From JAHOYW01 sp963664605 (GTDB lineage Bacteria > Verrucomicrobiota > Lentisphaeria > Victivallales > Victivallaceae): a stretch of 64,000 bases of DNA. The stretch covers positions 744,001-808,000 of the forward strand of contig OY761536.1 of NCBI GenBank assembly GCA_963664605.1. The letters are read 5' to 3'. The notes under the pieces are model-generated. The model was not told the DNA's origin. It saw only the letters and a program-made list of their open reading frames with translations, and did not search any database. The translations under genes were made by a program, and so were the position numbers. The number at the start of each line of letters is the position of its first letter. The first letter of the stretch is position 1. Shown in pieces: positions 43,227 to 52,570 of the stretch.

Positions 43227-45737
43227 ATGAAAAAAAAAGATATTTTGATGCTGTTTTGTTGTTTAGCAATATCGTTTGTGAGTGTAGCAAGTTTCGCTGG
43301 CGACCATATCGTTAAAAGTTCAGAAAAAACGATGATTGCGTCTGGTGGCAAAGCACTTCTGCCGATAATAATTTCAGGAAAGGCATCAGCAGAAGTTCGA
43401 GATTCAGCTAAATATCTTGCAGATTATTTAAGCAAGATTAGCGGTGGTAAATTTGAAATAAAAACAGGTGACGGAAAGACTGGTGTTGCAGTAGGAACTA
43501 TTAAAGATTTTCCGGAACTTGCATTCAAACCTGGCTTTAAACTAGAAGATCCCGGGGAACGCCAGGGATATGAAATAAAATCTCATGCAAATGGAGTCTA
43601 TATCATCGGAGCAAGCACCGATGCTGTCTGCTATGCCGTTTTCGACTTGTTGAAACGTTTAGGATACCGGATGTATTTTCCTATGAAAAAATGGGAAATA
43701 ATCCCTTCTCGGAAAAACCTTGAACTGAACGTGCATATCCGAGAAACTCCTGATTATTACACCCGTCGCATTTGGCCTGGATTCGGTATTTGGAAGGAAT
43801 TTCAAGAAACGACAAGACAATGGAATATGGTTAATCGCGGTGGCGGATATAAATTACGCAGCGGTCATGCTTATGATGGAATTATATCACATAACAAGAA
43901 AGCATTTGAAGAACATCCCGAATATTACGGATTATTGGAAGGGAAACGCAAATCTAGCAAGTTTTGTATTTCAAATCCCGGACTGCGCCAGTTGGTTTCG
44001 GATTATGCGCTTAAAATTTTTGAGCAGAAACCGGAAACAGACAGTATCTCGATGGACCCGAGTGACGGCGGCGGCTGGTGCGAATGTGCCGAATGTGCTA
44101 AAATCGGGTCCCCATCTGACCGCGCATTGTTTCTGGCAAATACTGTATCCAGCGCTGTCGAGAAGAAATTTCCGGGGAAAAGAATTGGTATGTATGCATA
44201 TAATCAGCACTCTCCCCCGCCAAGCATAGATGCAGATCCGAATGTGATTGTCAGTATTGCCACCTGTTTCAATAAGTTACCGGTGTACGAAATGATAAAA
44301 GGCTGGAGTGCTAAAAAAGCAACACTTGGCATCCGGGAATACTATGACTGTTATCTTTGGACATTTGATATTTTCGGGAAGATTACTGGTGGAAATACTG
44401 ATATTCTTAAAAAAACAATTCCCGATTTTTATCGGCAGAACGCTCGCTATATGTCGGCTGAGGCCAGTGATAACTGGGGATCGAATGGACTTGGTTATTA
44501 TTTGGCACAACAGATGCTGTGGAACGTAAAAAACAGTCAGAAAATAGATGAATTGACAAGCGATTTTCTGCAAAACTGTTTCGGTCCAGCTGCCGTTACA
44601 ATGAAAAAATTCTACGAAATTCTGGATGGAGCAAATAAGAAAAAACTTTGTCATGATACCCTTGGCAGAATGTATTCTTGTTTAGCTAGGGCTCATAAAG
44701 AAGCTGCAGGTGATCAAAAAATTCTTGCCAGACTTGAAGACCTGGCTGTTTACACCAGATACTGTGAAGTCTTTATGCCATATTATCAGGTTCCAACAAA
44801 TAAATTAAGATTAAAAGTTATAAACGAAATGTTGCAGTTTGTTGGTTGTATAAAAAACACAAGAATGGTTACGTCCTATGCCATATATAGATATAGTAGC
44901 CGACTGAGGCGTATTGCAGGAGGTGCGAAAAATAGTAAACCTGTAAATTGGGAAAGCAGCAAGCCGTTTTCTTCGGAGGATATTAGTAAAATTATTTCTG
45001 ATGGAATTGCCAACAATAAATTGCTTGACTTTGAAGTGGTAAATTTTAGCGAAGACCTAGTGCCGGCCGCCAGCTTCAAAAAAATATCTGCGATCAATAA
45101 GATTCCGGGATATGGGCGTAGAGGCATAGCCTCATATTATACTTGGGTAGATAGGAATTTAAAACCAATTGAGGTGTCGGTCAGAGCTGGCGGTATCAAA
45201 AATACCCGTAACAAGTCTCTGTATTCATCAGTCAAGCTTTATAAGATTGGCGGTATGTCTGAAACCGGGAGCCGGGAAACTTTGCTCAAGACAAAAGATA
45301 TACCTATAGACTTTAAATTCCATGTAGTCTCGTTTACCCCTACCCAGCCCGGACTTCATAAAATAGTTATAGATGACAAAAGATCTGTAAGTATGCACCG
45401 TGCAGTTGATGGAACAATGTTAACCTTAAAACAGCCTGCTGATATCCGTATTACCAAACTTTATTTCTACGTTCCTAAAGGCACAAAAGTTCTTGGTTTC
45501 TTTTGCACAATGGCTCATCGGGGACATATTATCGCTCCAAACGGCAAACGCTTATATTCATTCAAGAAGACAGTTGGGCATCATTCGATTACTGTGCCAG
45601 AGGGAATGGACGATAAACTTTGGGAACTGGTTCATTTTGCAGGAAATATTAACTTCCTCACAGTTCCTCCATATGTCGCAAGTACTCCTGACAAATTATT
45701 ACTGCCGAAAGAGGTAGTAGATAAAGACAATCTTTAA
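43227..45737 (+). CDS. Secreted DUF4838 glycan-active protein, second paralogue
   Basis: An 836-residue exported protein with a signal peptide (cleavage near ASFAGD). An alpha-glucuronidase-type N-terminal domain (AKYLADYLSKISGGKFEI; AVCYAVFDLLKRLGYRMYFP) is followed by the DUF4838 barrel (SISMDPSDGGGWCECAEC with a paired-cysteine motif, then KRIGMYAYNQHSPPP). The C-terminal 250 residues form an additional beta-rich domain. It is only distantly similar to the DUF4838 protein at 35123, so it is not part of the recent duplication. AGAGAGGG precedes the ATG. The substrate is unknown. Confidence 0.8.
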   Translation: MKKKDILMLFCCLAISFVSVASFAGDHIVKSSEKTMIASGGKALLPIIISGKASAEVRDSAKYLADYLSKISGGKFEIKTGDGKTGVAVGTIKDFPELAFKPGFKLEDPGERQGYEIKSHANGVYIIGASTDAVCYAVFDLLKRLGYRMYFPMKKWEIIPSRKNLELNVHIRETPDYYTRRIWPGFGIWKEFQETTRQWNMVNRGGGYKLRSGHAYDGIISHNKKAFEEHPEYYGLLEGKRKSSKFCISNPGLRQLVSDYALKIFEQKPETDSISMDPSDGGGWCECAECAKIGSPSDRALFLANTVSSAVEKKFPGKRIGMYAYNQHSPPPSIDADPNVIVSIATCFNKLPVYEMIKGWSAKKATLGIREYYDCYLWTFDIFGKITGGNTDILKKTIPDFYRQNARYMSAEASDNWGSNGLGYYLAQQMLWNVKNSQKIDELTSDFLQNCFGPAAVTMKKFYEILDGANKKKLCHDTLGRMYSCLARAHKEAAGDQKILARLEDLAVYTRYCEVFMPYYQVPTNKLRLKVINEMLQFVGCIKNTRMVTSYAIYRYSSRLRRIAGGAKNSKPVNWESSKPFSSEDISKIISDGIANNKLLDFEVVNFSEDLVPAASFKKISAINKIPGYGRRGIASYYTWVDRNLKPIEVSVRAGGIKNTRNKSLYSSVKLYKIGGMSETGSRETLLKTKDIPIDFKFHVVSFTPTQPGLHKIVIDDKRSVSMHRAVDGTMLTLKQPADIRITKLYFYVPKGTKVLGFFCTMAHRGHIIAPNGKRLYSFKKTVGHHSITVPEGMDDKLWELVHFAGNINFLTVPPYVASTPDKLLLPKEVVDKDNL

Positions 45738-45761
45738 ATTTTAAAGGCAAAGGATAAACCA

Positions 45762-46325
45762 ATGAGAGTTGTTTTAATCGGTGATTCTATTCGCATCGGC
45801 TACGAGCCAATGGTAAGGAAAAAGTTGGAGGGGAGAGCAGAGGTTTTGACACCAGACCAGAATTGCTGTTACAGTATATGGATGATGGCTCATTTTCAAA
45901 AATGGGTCGCCGATCAGAAACCGGATATTGTTCATTTCAATTTTGGAATTCATGATTCACGTATTTTACCCGACGGATTTTCACGCATATGCCTGGAACA
46001 GTATAAACTCTGTGTTCAACGCTTTATCAATGAAGCAAAGGCATTGGGAGATATAAAAATAATCTGGGCAACCACGACTCCCTGCTTTGAACCGGATAAA
46101 GAAAAACCAATGCGTCAATGGGAAAGGCATGCCCATATGGATGCTTACAATGAAGCCGCATTAAATATTGCAAAAGCAGAAAACATTGCAATAAATGATC
46201 TTTATAGTGTTGTCATGGATAATGACTTCATAAAATGTATGTTTACGGATGGTATCCATATGGAAATATTCGGCAACGAGTGTCTTTCGAATGCGGTCAT
46301 AAAGTCCATTGAACCATATTTGTAA
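45762..46325 (+). CDS. SGNH/GDSL family hydrolase
   Basis: A 187-residue cytoplasmic esterase-type protein. Block I has GDSI (nucleophile Ser9). Block III, normally G-x-N-D, reads GIHD (NFGIHDSR, about 63-70), so the oxyanion Asn is replaced by His. Block V has FTDGIHM with the Asp and His of the catalytic set (about 164-170). Such proteins often remove acetyl groups from sugars. It follows the DUF4838 gene by 24 bp. Confidence 0.8.
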   Translation: MRVVLIGDSIRIGYEPMVRKKLEGRAEVLTPDQNCCYSIWMMAHFQKWVADQKPDIVHFNFGIHDSRILPDGFSRICLEQYKLCVQRFINEAKALGDIKIIWATTTPCFEPDKEKPMRQWERHAHMDAYNEAALNIAKAENIAINDLYSVVMDNDFIKCMFTDGIHMEIFGNECLSNAVIKSIEPYL

Positions 46326-46617
46326 TTTTAACATAGGAGGGCAAGCATTAAATATTGAGTGAAATTTACAGTAGCAGATAATCTTCTGGAGATATTACAT
46401 TCGCAGGAATATTATGATTACTACTTTTTATTTATACGTTGAATGAGCATTTTCATGCTTCTCCGTTTCTCCTTGTTTGCGATAAATAAAACGAGCAGGT
46501 TCTTCATAGGCGACAGAAGATGGGGATTCAAGGTCATAGTCGAATCAAGGCAAGAAGAGCTCTGACCTCTGTTCCCAACTGCCGCCATTAATTTATTTTT
46601 TCATTGCATTTTGCGAT
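46326..46617. other. Convergent gap with fragments of neighbouring genes
   Basis: No intact gene. The 27 bp at 46581-46607 are identical to 48998-49024, the end of the DUF4091 gene region, and the bases before them (TTCCCAAC) also resemble that place. Around 46524-46553 the sequence resembles coding bases of the Gfo/Idh gene near 47940-47975 (GGTCATAGTCGAATCA shared). A 38-codon minus-strand frame (FDYDLESPSSVAYEEPARF and on) covers about 46430-46545. The gap looks like debris from rearrangements between related clusters. Confidence 0.5.
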
Positions 46618-47646
46618 TTAAGCAATGTTCTCAATCATTTCAAGCATTACCGGCCAAGCTTCATTGGCATAAAAACGATGTCCTCCTTCGCCGATAATCA
46701 ACTTACATTTATCTTCTGCCCCCGCAACTGAATATATCGTTTGCAAATCCGCAAATGCTTTTTTAACACCGTCAACAGGAAAGCTTGGGTCTTCTCTGCC
46801 TGTTACAATAACCAGCGGCTTGGGAGCATGAAGTCCCATTAAATCAGCTGCCTCAGCATAATTTAAAAGACCCGGGATATAATTGTCTCCACAGTGATAA
46901 TAATTCATGATGGAATCTGCAAAAGTACAAAATGAACACGATGGCATAGCATAGTTAATGCGGTCAAGGACTGCACAGGCATACATGGTAACAGTACCTC
47001 CCCCTGAATCACCCATAAGGCCGATATTTGCCATATTAATATCGCCGCGTTCAGCTAAATAATCCAATCCGCGCTCAACATCCCAGATACGTTCCCCGGT
47101 TAAAGTGCGGCCAAGTTGCAGGGCGTGAAATACTGCATCATGACACATGCGTTCTGAAACTATTTTTTGTACATTTTCCCGGCGTTCTCCAAAAGAACGT
47201 TGTTCAATACATAATGCGGCGATACCGTTTTGCATGCAAATTAAGCCAAAATCACGGTCGCCAGATACTTTGATTGTTTTTTTGTTGGTGTCAAAATCGA
47301 CAGCAATTGAGTTGTGCATGCCGGTGGAGTGCCCTTGTAAACAAATAAAAGTCGTATAAGGCGCTTTGGCTTTTTGGGGTAAACAGATGTAAGCTGGAAC
47401 ATCACAAAAATCCTCTGATGTAAAAACTATTTTTTCTATAATTCCAAGTTTGTGTTTGCGCTTCCATAGGCTGCGTGCATTGAGTGCGCATTTTTCATCC
47501 GGCATATATCCAATCAATTCTTTGAGTTTTGACCGTAATGTATTTTGCCATTGGTGGACGTTTCCACCACGGTATGACATGGACTGTTCCATATTGCTCA
47601 TTAAATGATGGTGCACCAGCGATGGGGAGAATTTGAATTTATTCAT
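46618..47646 (-). CDS. Alpha/beta hydrolase, acetylxylan-esterase/dienelactone-hydrolase-like
   Basis: A 342-residue protein without a signal peptide. The nucleophile elbow is GLMGDSGGGTV (Ser in G-D-S-G-G, about residue 214), the acid is likely in VIVTGREDPSFP (about 285-296), and the His in GEGGHRFYANEAWP (about 323-336). It has the long N-terminal arm of large esterases of this group. Deacetylation of a sugar is the probable role, given the dehydrogenase gene 42 bp upstream on the same strand. Confidence 0.78.
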   Translation of the reverse strand: MNKFKFSPSLVHHHLMSNMEQSMSYRGGNVHQWQNTLRSKLKELIGYMPDEKCALNARSLWKRKHKLGIIEKIVFTSEDFCDVPAYICLPQKAKAPYTTFICLQGHSTGMHNSIAVDFDTNKKTIKVSGDRDFGLICMQNGIAALCIEQRSFGERRENVQKIVSERMCHDAVFHALQLGRTLTGERIWDVERGLDYLAERGDINMANIGLMGDSGGGTVTMYACAVLDRINYAMPSCSFCTFADSIMNYYHCGDNYIPGLLNYAEAADLMGLHAPKPLVIVTGREDPSFPVDGVKKAFADLQTIYSVAGAEDKCKLIIGEGGHRFYANEAWPVMLEMIENIA

Positions 47647-47688
47647 TGTAGGATTTCCTGTTACAAGCTGAACCTTTATCTAATTATT

Positions 47689-48897
47689 TTAAAGTTCCCG
47701 TCTTTTTAATTTCGGGAAAGAAAGTTCTTCGACCGCAACAGGCTTTTGGCAAATACCTGATTGATCAATGGCACATGCAGTAGCAACTGAATAATAACCA
47801 TCAACCGGATCTGGATGGATTTGTTGACCGCTACTGACGGAATGGCTTAAATTTCGACCTATTTCCTCATCTCCCCCTCCATGACTTCCACCATTAAATT
47901 TAAATATTTCTGGTTGCCCTTCTCCTAGCCGCTGTACCTCCAAGGTCATAGTCGAATCATCGGCAAGAAAAGCCTTGATTCTAATTTGCCCAAGACTACC
48001 GATAATTGTGTGTTCAACACTGTATTCCGGAGAAAAAAAACATTCAACATAATTTCCCCTGGCTCCAGTCTGATAATCAATGGTTGCAACCGTATTATCT
48101 GGAAGGTTTAAATTTTTTGAATAAACGCAAAGCTTATCTCTGGCAAGTAACGGACAGGGATGTCCGTTGACCAATATTTTACTGCTGTTATAAAGACAGG
48201 TGGAAGCATCGTTGCATTCGTCACAGATTAAATCTTTTGGCTTGTTTCCTCCAAATTGATCCATATCTTTAGAAGCAAAAACAGAATCAGCCCATGTGCC
48301 AAGCAGATATGATTGTATGTCTAGATGATGAATAGCTTTCTGTAAAGTTAATGAGTTTTTATGGTGCCGCAACGGCTCCCGCCATTCTTTGCGACGCCAA
48401 TAGCAGCCCATTCTACCACAAAAATCCAGCGTTATTGCAAGCCTGGGTACTCCAATATCTCCATTCATAATTTTCCCCTTAGCCGCCGTTATTACTTTAG
48501 TATAACGCCATTCGTGCCCGATTACCGCTATTTTACCTGAATCCTTCCATATTTTTACCAGTTTTGCGGCATCATCAATGGAATTGGTCATTGGTTTCTC
48601 AATATAACAATGAAATCCAGCACAAAGGATTTTTTCGGCTAATTCGTAATGAGTTGCATCTGGCGATGCTAACATGACAATATCGAAATCACCCCACTCT
48701 AACATGGAGTCAAGGTCAGTAAATATCCTCGGACGCGGGAAGCCGTCCTTTTCCGCCAGGAGGGCCTGGTTTTCTGCCAGTTTACTATCAAGATCACAAA
48801 TTCCAGTAAGTTTAAAATAATGACTGGTTTGCCATATGCGGGAAACAATTGCACCGCGAGTTGCGCCTACCGCCGCTATTTTTGGAATACTTCCCAT
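47689..48897 (-). CDS. Gfo/Idh/MocA family oxidoreductase with a cysteine insert
   Basis: A 402-residue dehydrogenase-like protein. It shows GATRGAIVSRIW near the N-terminus, YIEKPMTNSIDDA (EKP motif, about 99-101) and KAIHHLDIQSYL (catalytic H-H-x-D region). As in the protein at 39711, a cysteine group C-x2-C-x6-C (LICDECNDASTC) and a later Cys (DKLCVY) lie in the substrate domain. It follows the DUF4091 gene on the same strand by 112 bp and precedes the esterase. Confidence 0.84.
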   Translation of the reverse strand: MGSIPKIAAVGATRGAIVSRIWQTSHYFKLTGICDLDSKLAENQALLAEKDGFPRPRIFTDLDSMLEWGDFDIVMLASPDATHYELAEKILCAGFHCYIEKPMTNSIDDAAKLVKIWKDSGKIAVIGHEWRYTKVITAAKGKIMNGDIGVPRLAITLDFCGRMGCYWRRKEWREPLRHHKNSLTLQKAIHHLDIQSYLLGTWADSVFASKDMDQFGGNKPKDLICDECNDASTCLYNSSKILVNGHPCPLLARDKLCVYSKNLNLPDNTVATIDYQTGARGNYVECFFSPEYSVEHTIIGSLGQIRIKAFLADDSTMTLEVQRLGEGQPEIFKFNGGSHGGGDEEIGRNLSHSVSSGQQIHPDPVDGYYSVATACAIDQSGICQKPVAVEELSFPKLKRREL

Positions 48898-49009
48898 AAA
48901 ATATATTTCCTGTTAATTTCTGTTGCCTATTCTTAATTATACAACTTAAAATATTTTTTAGTTAAATGTGTTCTGCTCCCAACCATTTCCCAGATTTGCC
49001 GCCATTAAT

Positions 49010-51709
49010 TTATTTTTTCATTGCGTCTTGGATTTTGCTGATATACTCGATTATCTCAAGTCGTACACTGTTCAGGTCGGCCTTGCGTTCGTCCAGCAGT
49101 TCAAGCCACATCAAAGCTTTTTTTGCGGCATGTCCGGCTTTGTAGTTGCCGCCGGCAATGGCTGTCGCTGCAAGCTGCTTCAACTTTGTTGCGTAACGAA
49201 CGTCATCAATGCCTTCACGGAAACCTTCCCATGCTAACGTATCGATCAGTCCCTCAGTTGTAGGATAAACAATATTGAAATTGCGAAAAGCATCTCCCAT
49301 AAAGTCGTTCCAGACATTTGATTTATATCTTTTATATAAAGTTGGATGCAAACCGCTGAAAAGTATGTAATTGAATGAACCGTCATAATTAGCTTTGTAA
49401 CGAGCCAGGCCTTCCCACCTGCGGAACACATCTGGATTTTCCGGTCCGGTATGGGGCCCTGCATAACTGGTGACCTTTGAGCCGACAGAGTGCCACATAT
49501 CAGCGCGGCTGCGTTCGGGCCAGCCGCCATGGTTGGCATAATCAATCAGATATCCCGCCAAATCAAAATGGCGTCCTTTATGAGTTGTCATCCATATTTT
49601 AAGACCTTGGGATGATGTGTATTCAGTAAATTTACGCATTACTTTTACAAACCTTTCAGAAGCTTCATCCCAACTGGTGATATAGACATCAGTATGCCCG
49701 AGAGTTTCTTTGAAAGTGCGGACGAGATCATCGATGCGGGTTTTAAATTTCTGGTCAACCTCAGCTTTGCTGTAATTGCTTATTGGAAATGACCATCCGC
49801 GTGACAGAAGCGGTTTAGTAACGAAACCAGCTTTTTTAAGCATTGCTATTTCATGTTTAAGTCTTTCTATAGCCAGAGGACGGTCTTTATGACGCGCAAT
49901 AGTTAAATCTGACCGGCAATTGAAAACGTTATGCTTCAGTACATTTTTATATATTGCCATCTGCATTTTATCGAGTATGCTTTGCTTTATGCCAAACCTG
50001 TAACCAATGTCGTATATTCCGGTACCATAGATTGTTACCAGGTAAGGGTTGTTAATATTGTAATATGTTTTAGGCATTGGCAGTTCAAATGGCAGAACCT
50101 TGAGCGCCAGTTCCATTGCTCCGGCCTTCCTGCCGTCAGCAATCAAATTAATTTTGCCTTTGTAGATACCCGGGGCCGTATTTTTTGCCACCTTAACAGT
50201 GATCCAGAATTGTTTATTCTCATTTTTTATCAGCTTTACTGCTTTCAGTGATTTGCTGTCAGCAACTTTAGTCGTGAGATAATTAAAAGCTTTCCTGGCC
50301 TCAGATTTCGGATAACTTATCCATTGATATTTACCGTTGACCCGCAAATAATTTTCTTTTTTATCCATATCAACTTTTATCAAAGTTTCGTCCTTTAAAA
50401 GCAGTTCCGGCACGAGTTCACGGCGGTTGTTGTCCGCAAAATAACTGTACCATGCGGTTCCCGCCTGATACCAGCATTTGACAATTTTGATGTCTATGTC
50501 AGAAGCGGATATTTTACCTTTGCTACTACTCAGGTCTGAAGGCTTTAGGGTCAGTTTTTTGACATTTTGTTTAGGGGCAAGCACAAATGATGCCGGTTCA
50601 TATTCGCCGCGGGCGGCAACCATACGCAATTCCGAGCTTGGCACAGCATCATATGGAATCCGGTCCGGCAGCCGCTTGAAAGAGCTGAGTGGAGGCACTA
50701 CGTAGGATTTGAACAAAGAATTATCAATAGCCTTTGAAGCTTTTACCGGCAGAAGTTTTTTCAATAGATACTCGCTGCGCAGTTCGGATATATTGTACGG
50801 CAGTTCCATCAGGTTTTTAACAACAGTGGAATCCGCTGGATTGGAAGCAGCATATTTATCCAGGAGCGGTTTGAGGATTTTGTTGTAAAATTCCGGATCT
50901 CCGACTTTTTCATCTGACCAGAACCAGACAGCTTTTTTTGCGTCGCGTTTGAATTTTGCCTTGGCATAACGTTCAATGCCTTTCATAATTCCGGCTTTGA
51001 CTTCCGGTGATGGCTTTTGGAATTTAACCAGCCCGAAATTACCGGTGTCGTGTACTTTCCCGCCCCACGTCATCGAAGGCCCCCAGCGCATCAAACTGAA
51101 ACGCCAAAGATCGCCGTTGAGCGGTAAACGGTCATAAAGAACACTCCAGGGGACAAAAAGGAAAGTCCCGAAGCCGGCTTTAATCGGCATGGCTTCAACG
51201 CGGATGCGGTCTTTCAGGGAACGATAATCCCGATGCGGCATTCCCCAATCATAGAAGCTTGTCTTATTAGTAAGTTGGTGAACAATCATCTGATAATAAG
51301 GCACGTTGTGCATTCCCGGGCAGAAAAATATTTCCAATGCGATGTCTTTATTGTTGTTGATATATTCTTCTATCTTTGGTTCGTCGCATTGTATATAAAT
51401 GTACCAGCCGCGCTCATTATAAAACATGTAAAATAAGGTTTCACGCCCTTTGGTGGACTGGTCTTTATAAATTTCGCGAACCGCGGTCGCGTCCAGGATC
51501 AGCCCGTTTGCGGCCTTGCTGTTATAAGGCAAAAAACGGTTTTCCTTATTTTTGCCTGAACTTACTATTTTAGATTGAGACCAGGCGTCCACTCCAAACG
51601 GAGGATTTTTCATATACTGGCAATTGTAGATTTTCCTGCTGTCTGTTTCAGCTGCATGCAGGCTGAAACTACAAACAATAATAAATAAAGCAAATAGACT
51701 GGTTTTCAT
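49010..51709 (-). CDS. Secreted DUF4091 protein, putative glycoside hydrolase
   Basis: An 899-residue exported protein with a signal peptide (core LFALFIIVCSFSLHAAE). A beta-rich N-terminal region resembling a carbohydrate-binding domain (about 30-230) and linker are followed by a barrel. The DUF4091 signature appears at the end: DTLAWEGFREGIDDVRYATKL (core near 845-862). A possible acid is in TSWDEASERF. The start is preceded by few features. It lies 69 bp after the third DUF1559 gene, in the same operon. The substrate is not known. Confidence 0.8.
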   Translation of the reverse strand: MKTSLFALFIIVCSFSLHAAETDSRKIYNCQYMKNPPFGVDAWSQSKIVSSGKNKENRFLPYNSKAANGLILDATAVREIYKDQSTKGRETLFYMFYNERGWYIYIQCDEPKIEEYINNNKDIALEIFFCPGMHNVPYYQMIVHQLTNKTSFYDWGMPHRDYRSLKDRIRVEAMPIKAGFGTFLFVPWSVLYDRLPLNGDLWRFSLMRWGPSMTWGGKVHDTGNFGLVKFQKPSPEVKAGIMKGIERYAKAKFKRDAKKAVWFWSDEKVGDPEFYNKILKPLLDKYAASNPADSTVVKNLMELPYNISELRSEYLLKKLLPVKASKAIDNSLFKSYVVPPLSSFKRLPDRIPYDAVPSSELRMVAARGEYEPASFVLAPKQNVKKLTLKPSDLSSSKGKISASDIDIKIVKCWYQAGTAWYSYFADNNRRELVPELLLKDETLIKVDMDKKENYLRVNGKYQWISYPKSEARKAFNYLTTKVADSKSLKAVKLIKNENKQFWITVKVAKNTAPGIYKGKINLIADGRKAGAMELALKVLPFELPMPKTYYNINNPYLVTIYGTGIYDIGYRFGIKQSILDKMQMAIYKNVLKHNVFNCRSDLTIARHKDRPLAIERLKHEIAMLKKAGFVTKPLLSRGWSFPISNYSKAEVDQKFKTRIDDLVRTFKETLGHTDVYITSWDEASERFVKVMRKFTEYTSSQGLKIWMTTHKGRHFDLAGYLIDYANHGGWPERSRADMWHSVGSKVTSYAGPHTGPENPDVFRRWEGLARYKANYDGSFNYILFSGLHPTLYKRYKSNVWNDFMGDAFRNFNIVYPTTEGLIDTLAWEGFREGIDDVRYATKLKQLAATAIAGGNYKAGHAAKKALMWLELLDERKADLNSVRLEIIEYISKIQDAMKK

Positions 51710-51778
51710 TTATAGAAACCTTTTTTATCAAAACATTTTAAACTTACAAGCAAACTTAAACTCATATTATCAACAGCT

Positions 51779-52546
51779 TTACCGATTCCAGAGTTGAAAT
51801 AATGGTCCTATCCCATATAAATAATTATTCCGGACATAAAAATCAGCGGCAACATCATTACTGGGTTTGTTTTCCACATGTCCATCTACCAGCAAAATGT
51901 TAACTGTTTTTGCGTGACGTCCATTAAAGAAATCAGACTCAGCGTCAGATCTGGTGAAATTTATTCCAGCCTCTATTGCCTTACTGTAACCGGCTGCCCC
52001 GGGTACATAGTTACCAAAATCAACAGCTCTGGTTTTAGAGTAGCCGTAGGCTAAATTAACTCCAGGAGAAGTTCCCCAATCCATAATACCACACTTTGTA
52101 CTAGGCTTTTTGACCTTGAAAAGTTTATTACTGCCATAATTACCAGCTCGCAGTGTGCAGGTTGCATAATGTGGATCAGCCATTATTCTCCAATGTATAG
52201 TTGTTCTTATAGGGGCGTCGGTAACAATTGGGGATGCCGGACAAAGCAAAGCAGAATTTTCTCGTGTTCGCTGAGGACTCGTAGGATTTGTATTATAAGC
52301 ATATTCAATTGCTTTGTCGTACCATGTGCCGTCCCACATGGTGCCGTCGTTGTCATCGACGTATAAGAATGCATACATTCCAAGTTGTTTCAAGTTGCTT
52401 TGACATACTGCACTCTTAGCTGTTTCCCGGGCCCGTTGTAATGCCGGCAGCAGCAGACTAGCCAATATTGCTATGATAGCAATCACAACCAAGAGCTCTA
52501 TGAGTGTAAACAATGAACCACAATTGATGTTTTTTTGATTTTTCAT
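51779..52546 (-). CDS. DUF1559 prepilin-like protein, third copy
   Basis: A 255-residue prepilin-like protein, leader MKNQKNINCGSL then FTLIELLVVIAIIAILASL (Leu at -1). The H-x9-D-G motif is HAKTVNILLVDG. The mature sequence is clearly different from copies A and B. It sits 24 bp after the 751-residue hydrolase-like gene and before the DUF4091 gene, so it is internal to an operon rather than at its head. AGGAGACG-type ribosome binding site precedes the ATG. Confidence 0.85.
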   Translation of the reverse strand: MKNQKNINCGSLFTLIELLVVIAIIAILASLLLPALQRARETAKSAVCQSNLKQLGMYAFLYVDDNDGTMWDGTWYDKAIEYAYNTNPTSPQRTRENSALLCPASPIVTDAPIRTTIHWRIMADPHYATCTLRAGNYGSNKLFKVKKPSTKCGIMDWGTSPGVNLAYGYSKTRAVDFGNYVPGAAGYSKAIEAGINFTRSDAESDFFNGRHAKTVNILLVDGHVENKPSNDVAADFYVRNNYLYGIGPLFQLWNR

Positions 52547-52570
52547 TTTCGTCTCCTTTTTGAGTTTTTA

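Noticed and set aside
46430..46545. 38-codon minus-strand frame at 46.5 kb as a gene
   Set aside because: No start with a ribosome binding site; it sits in a gap made of fragments of neighbouring genes, so it is treated as debris.
51470..51485. ATTTCGCGAACC in the DUF4091 gene as an operator
   Set aside because: Internal to a gene, imperfect as a palindrome and without promoter elements nearby.
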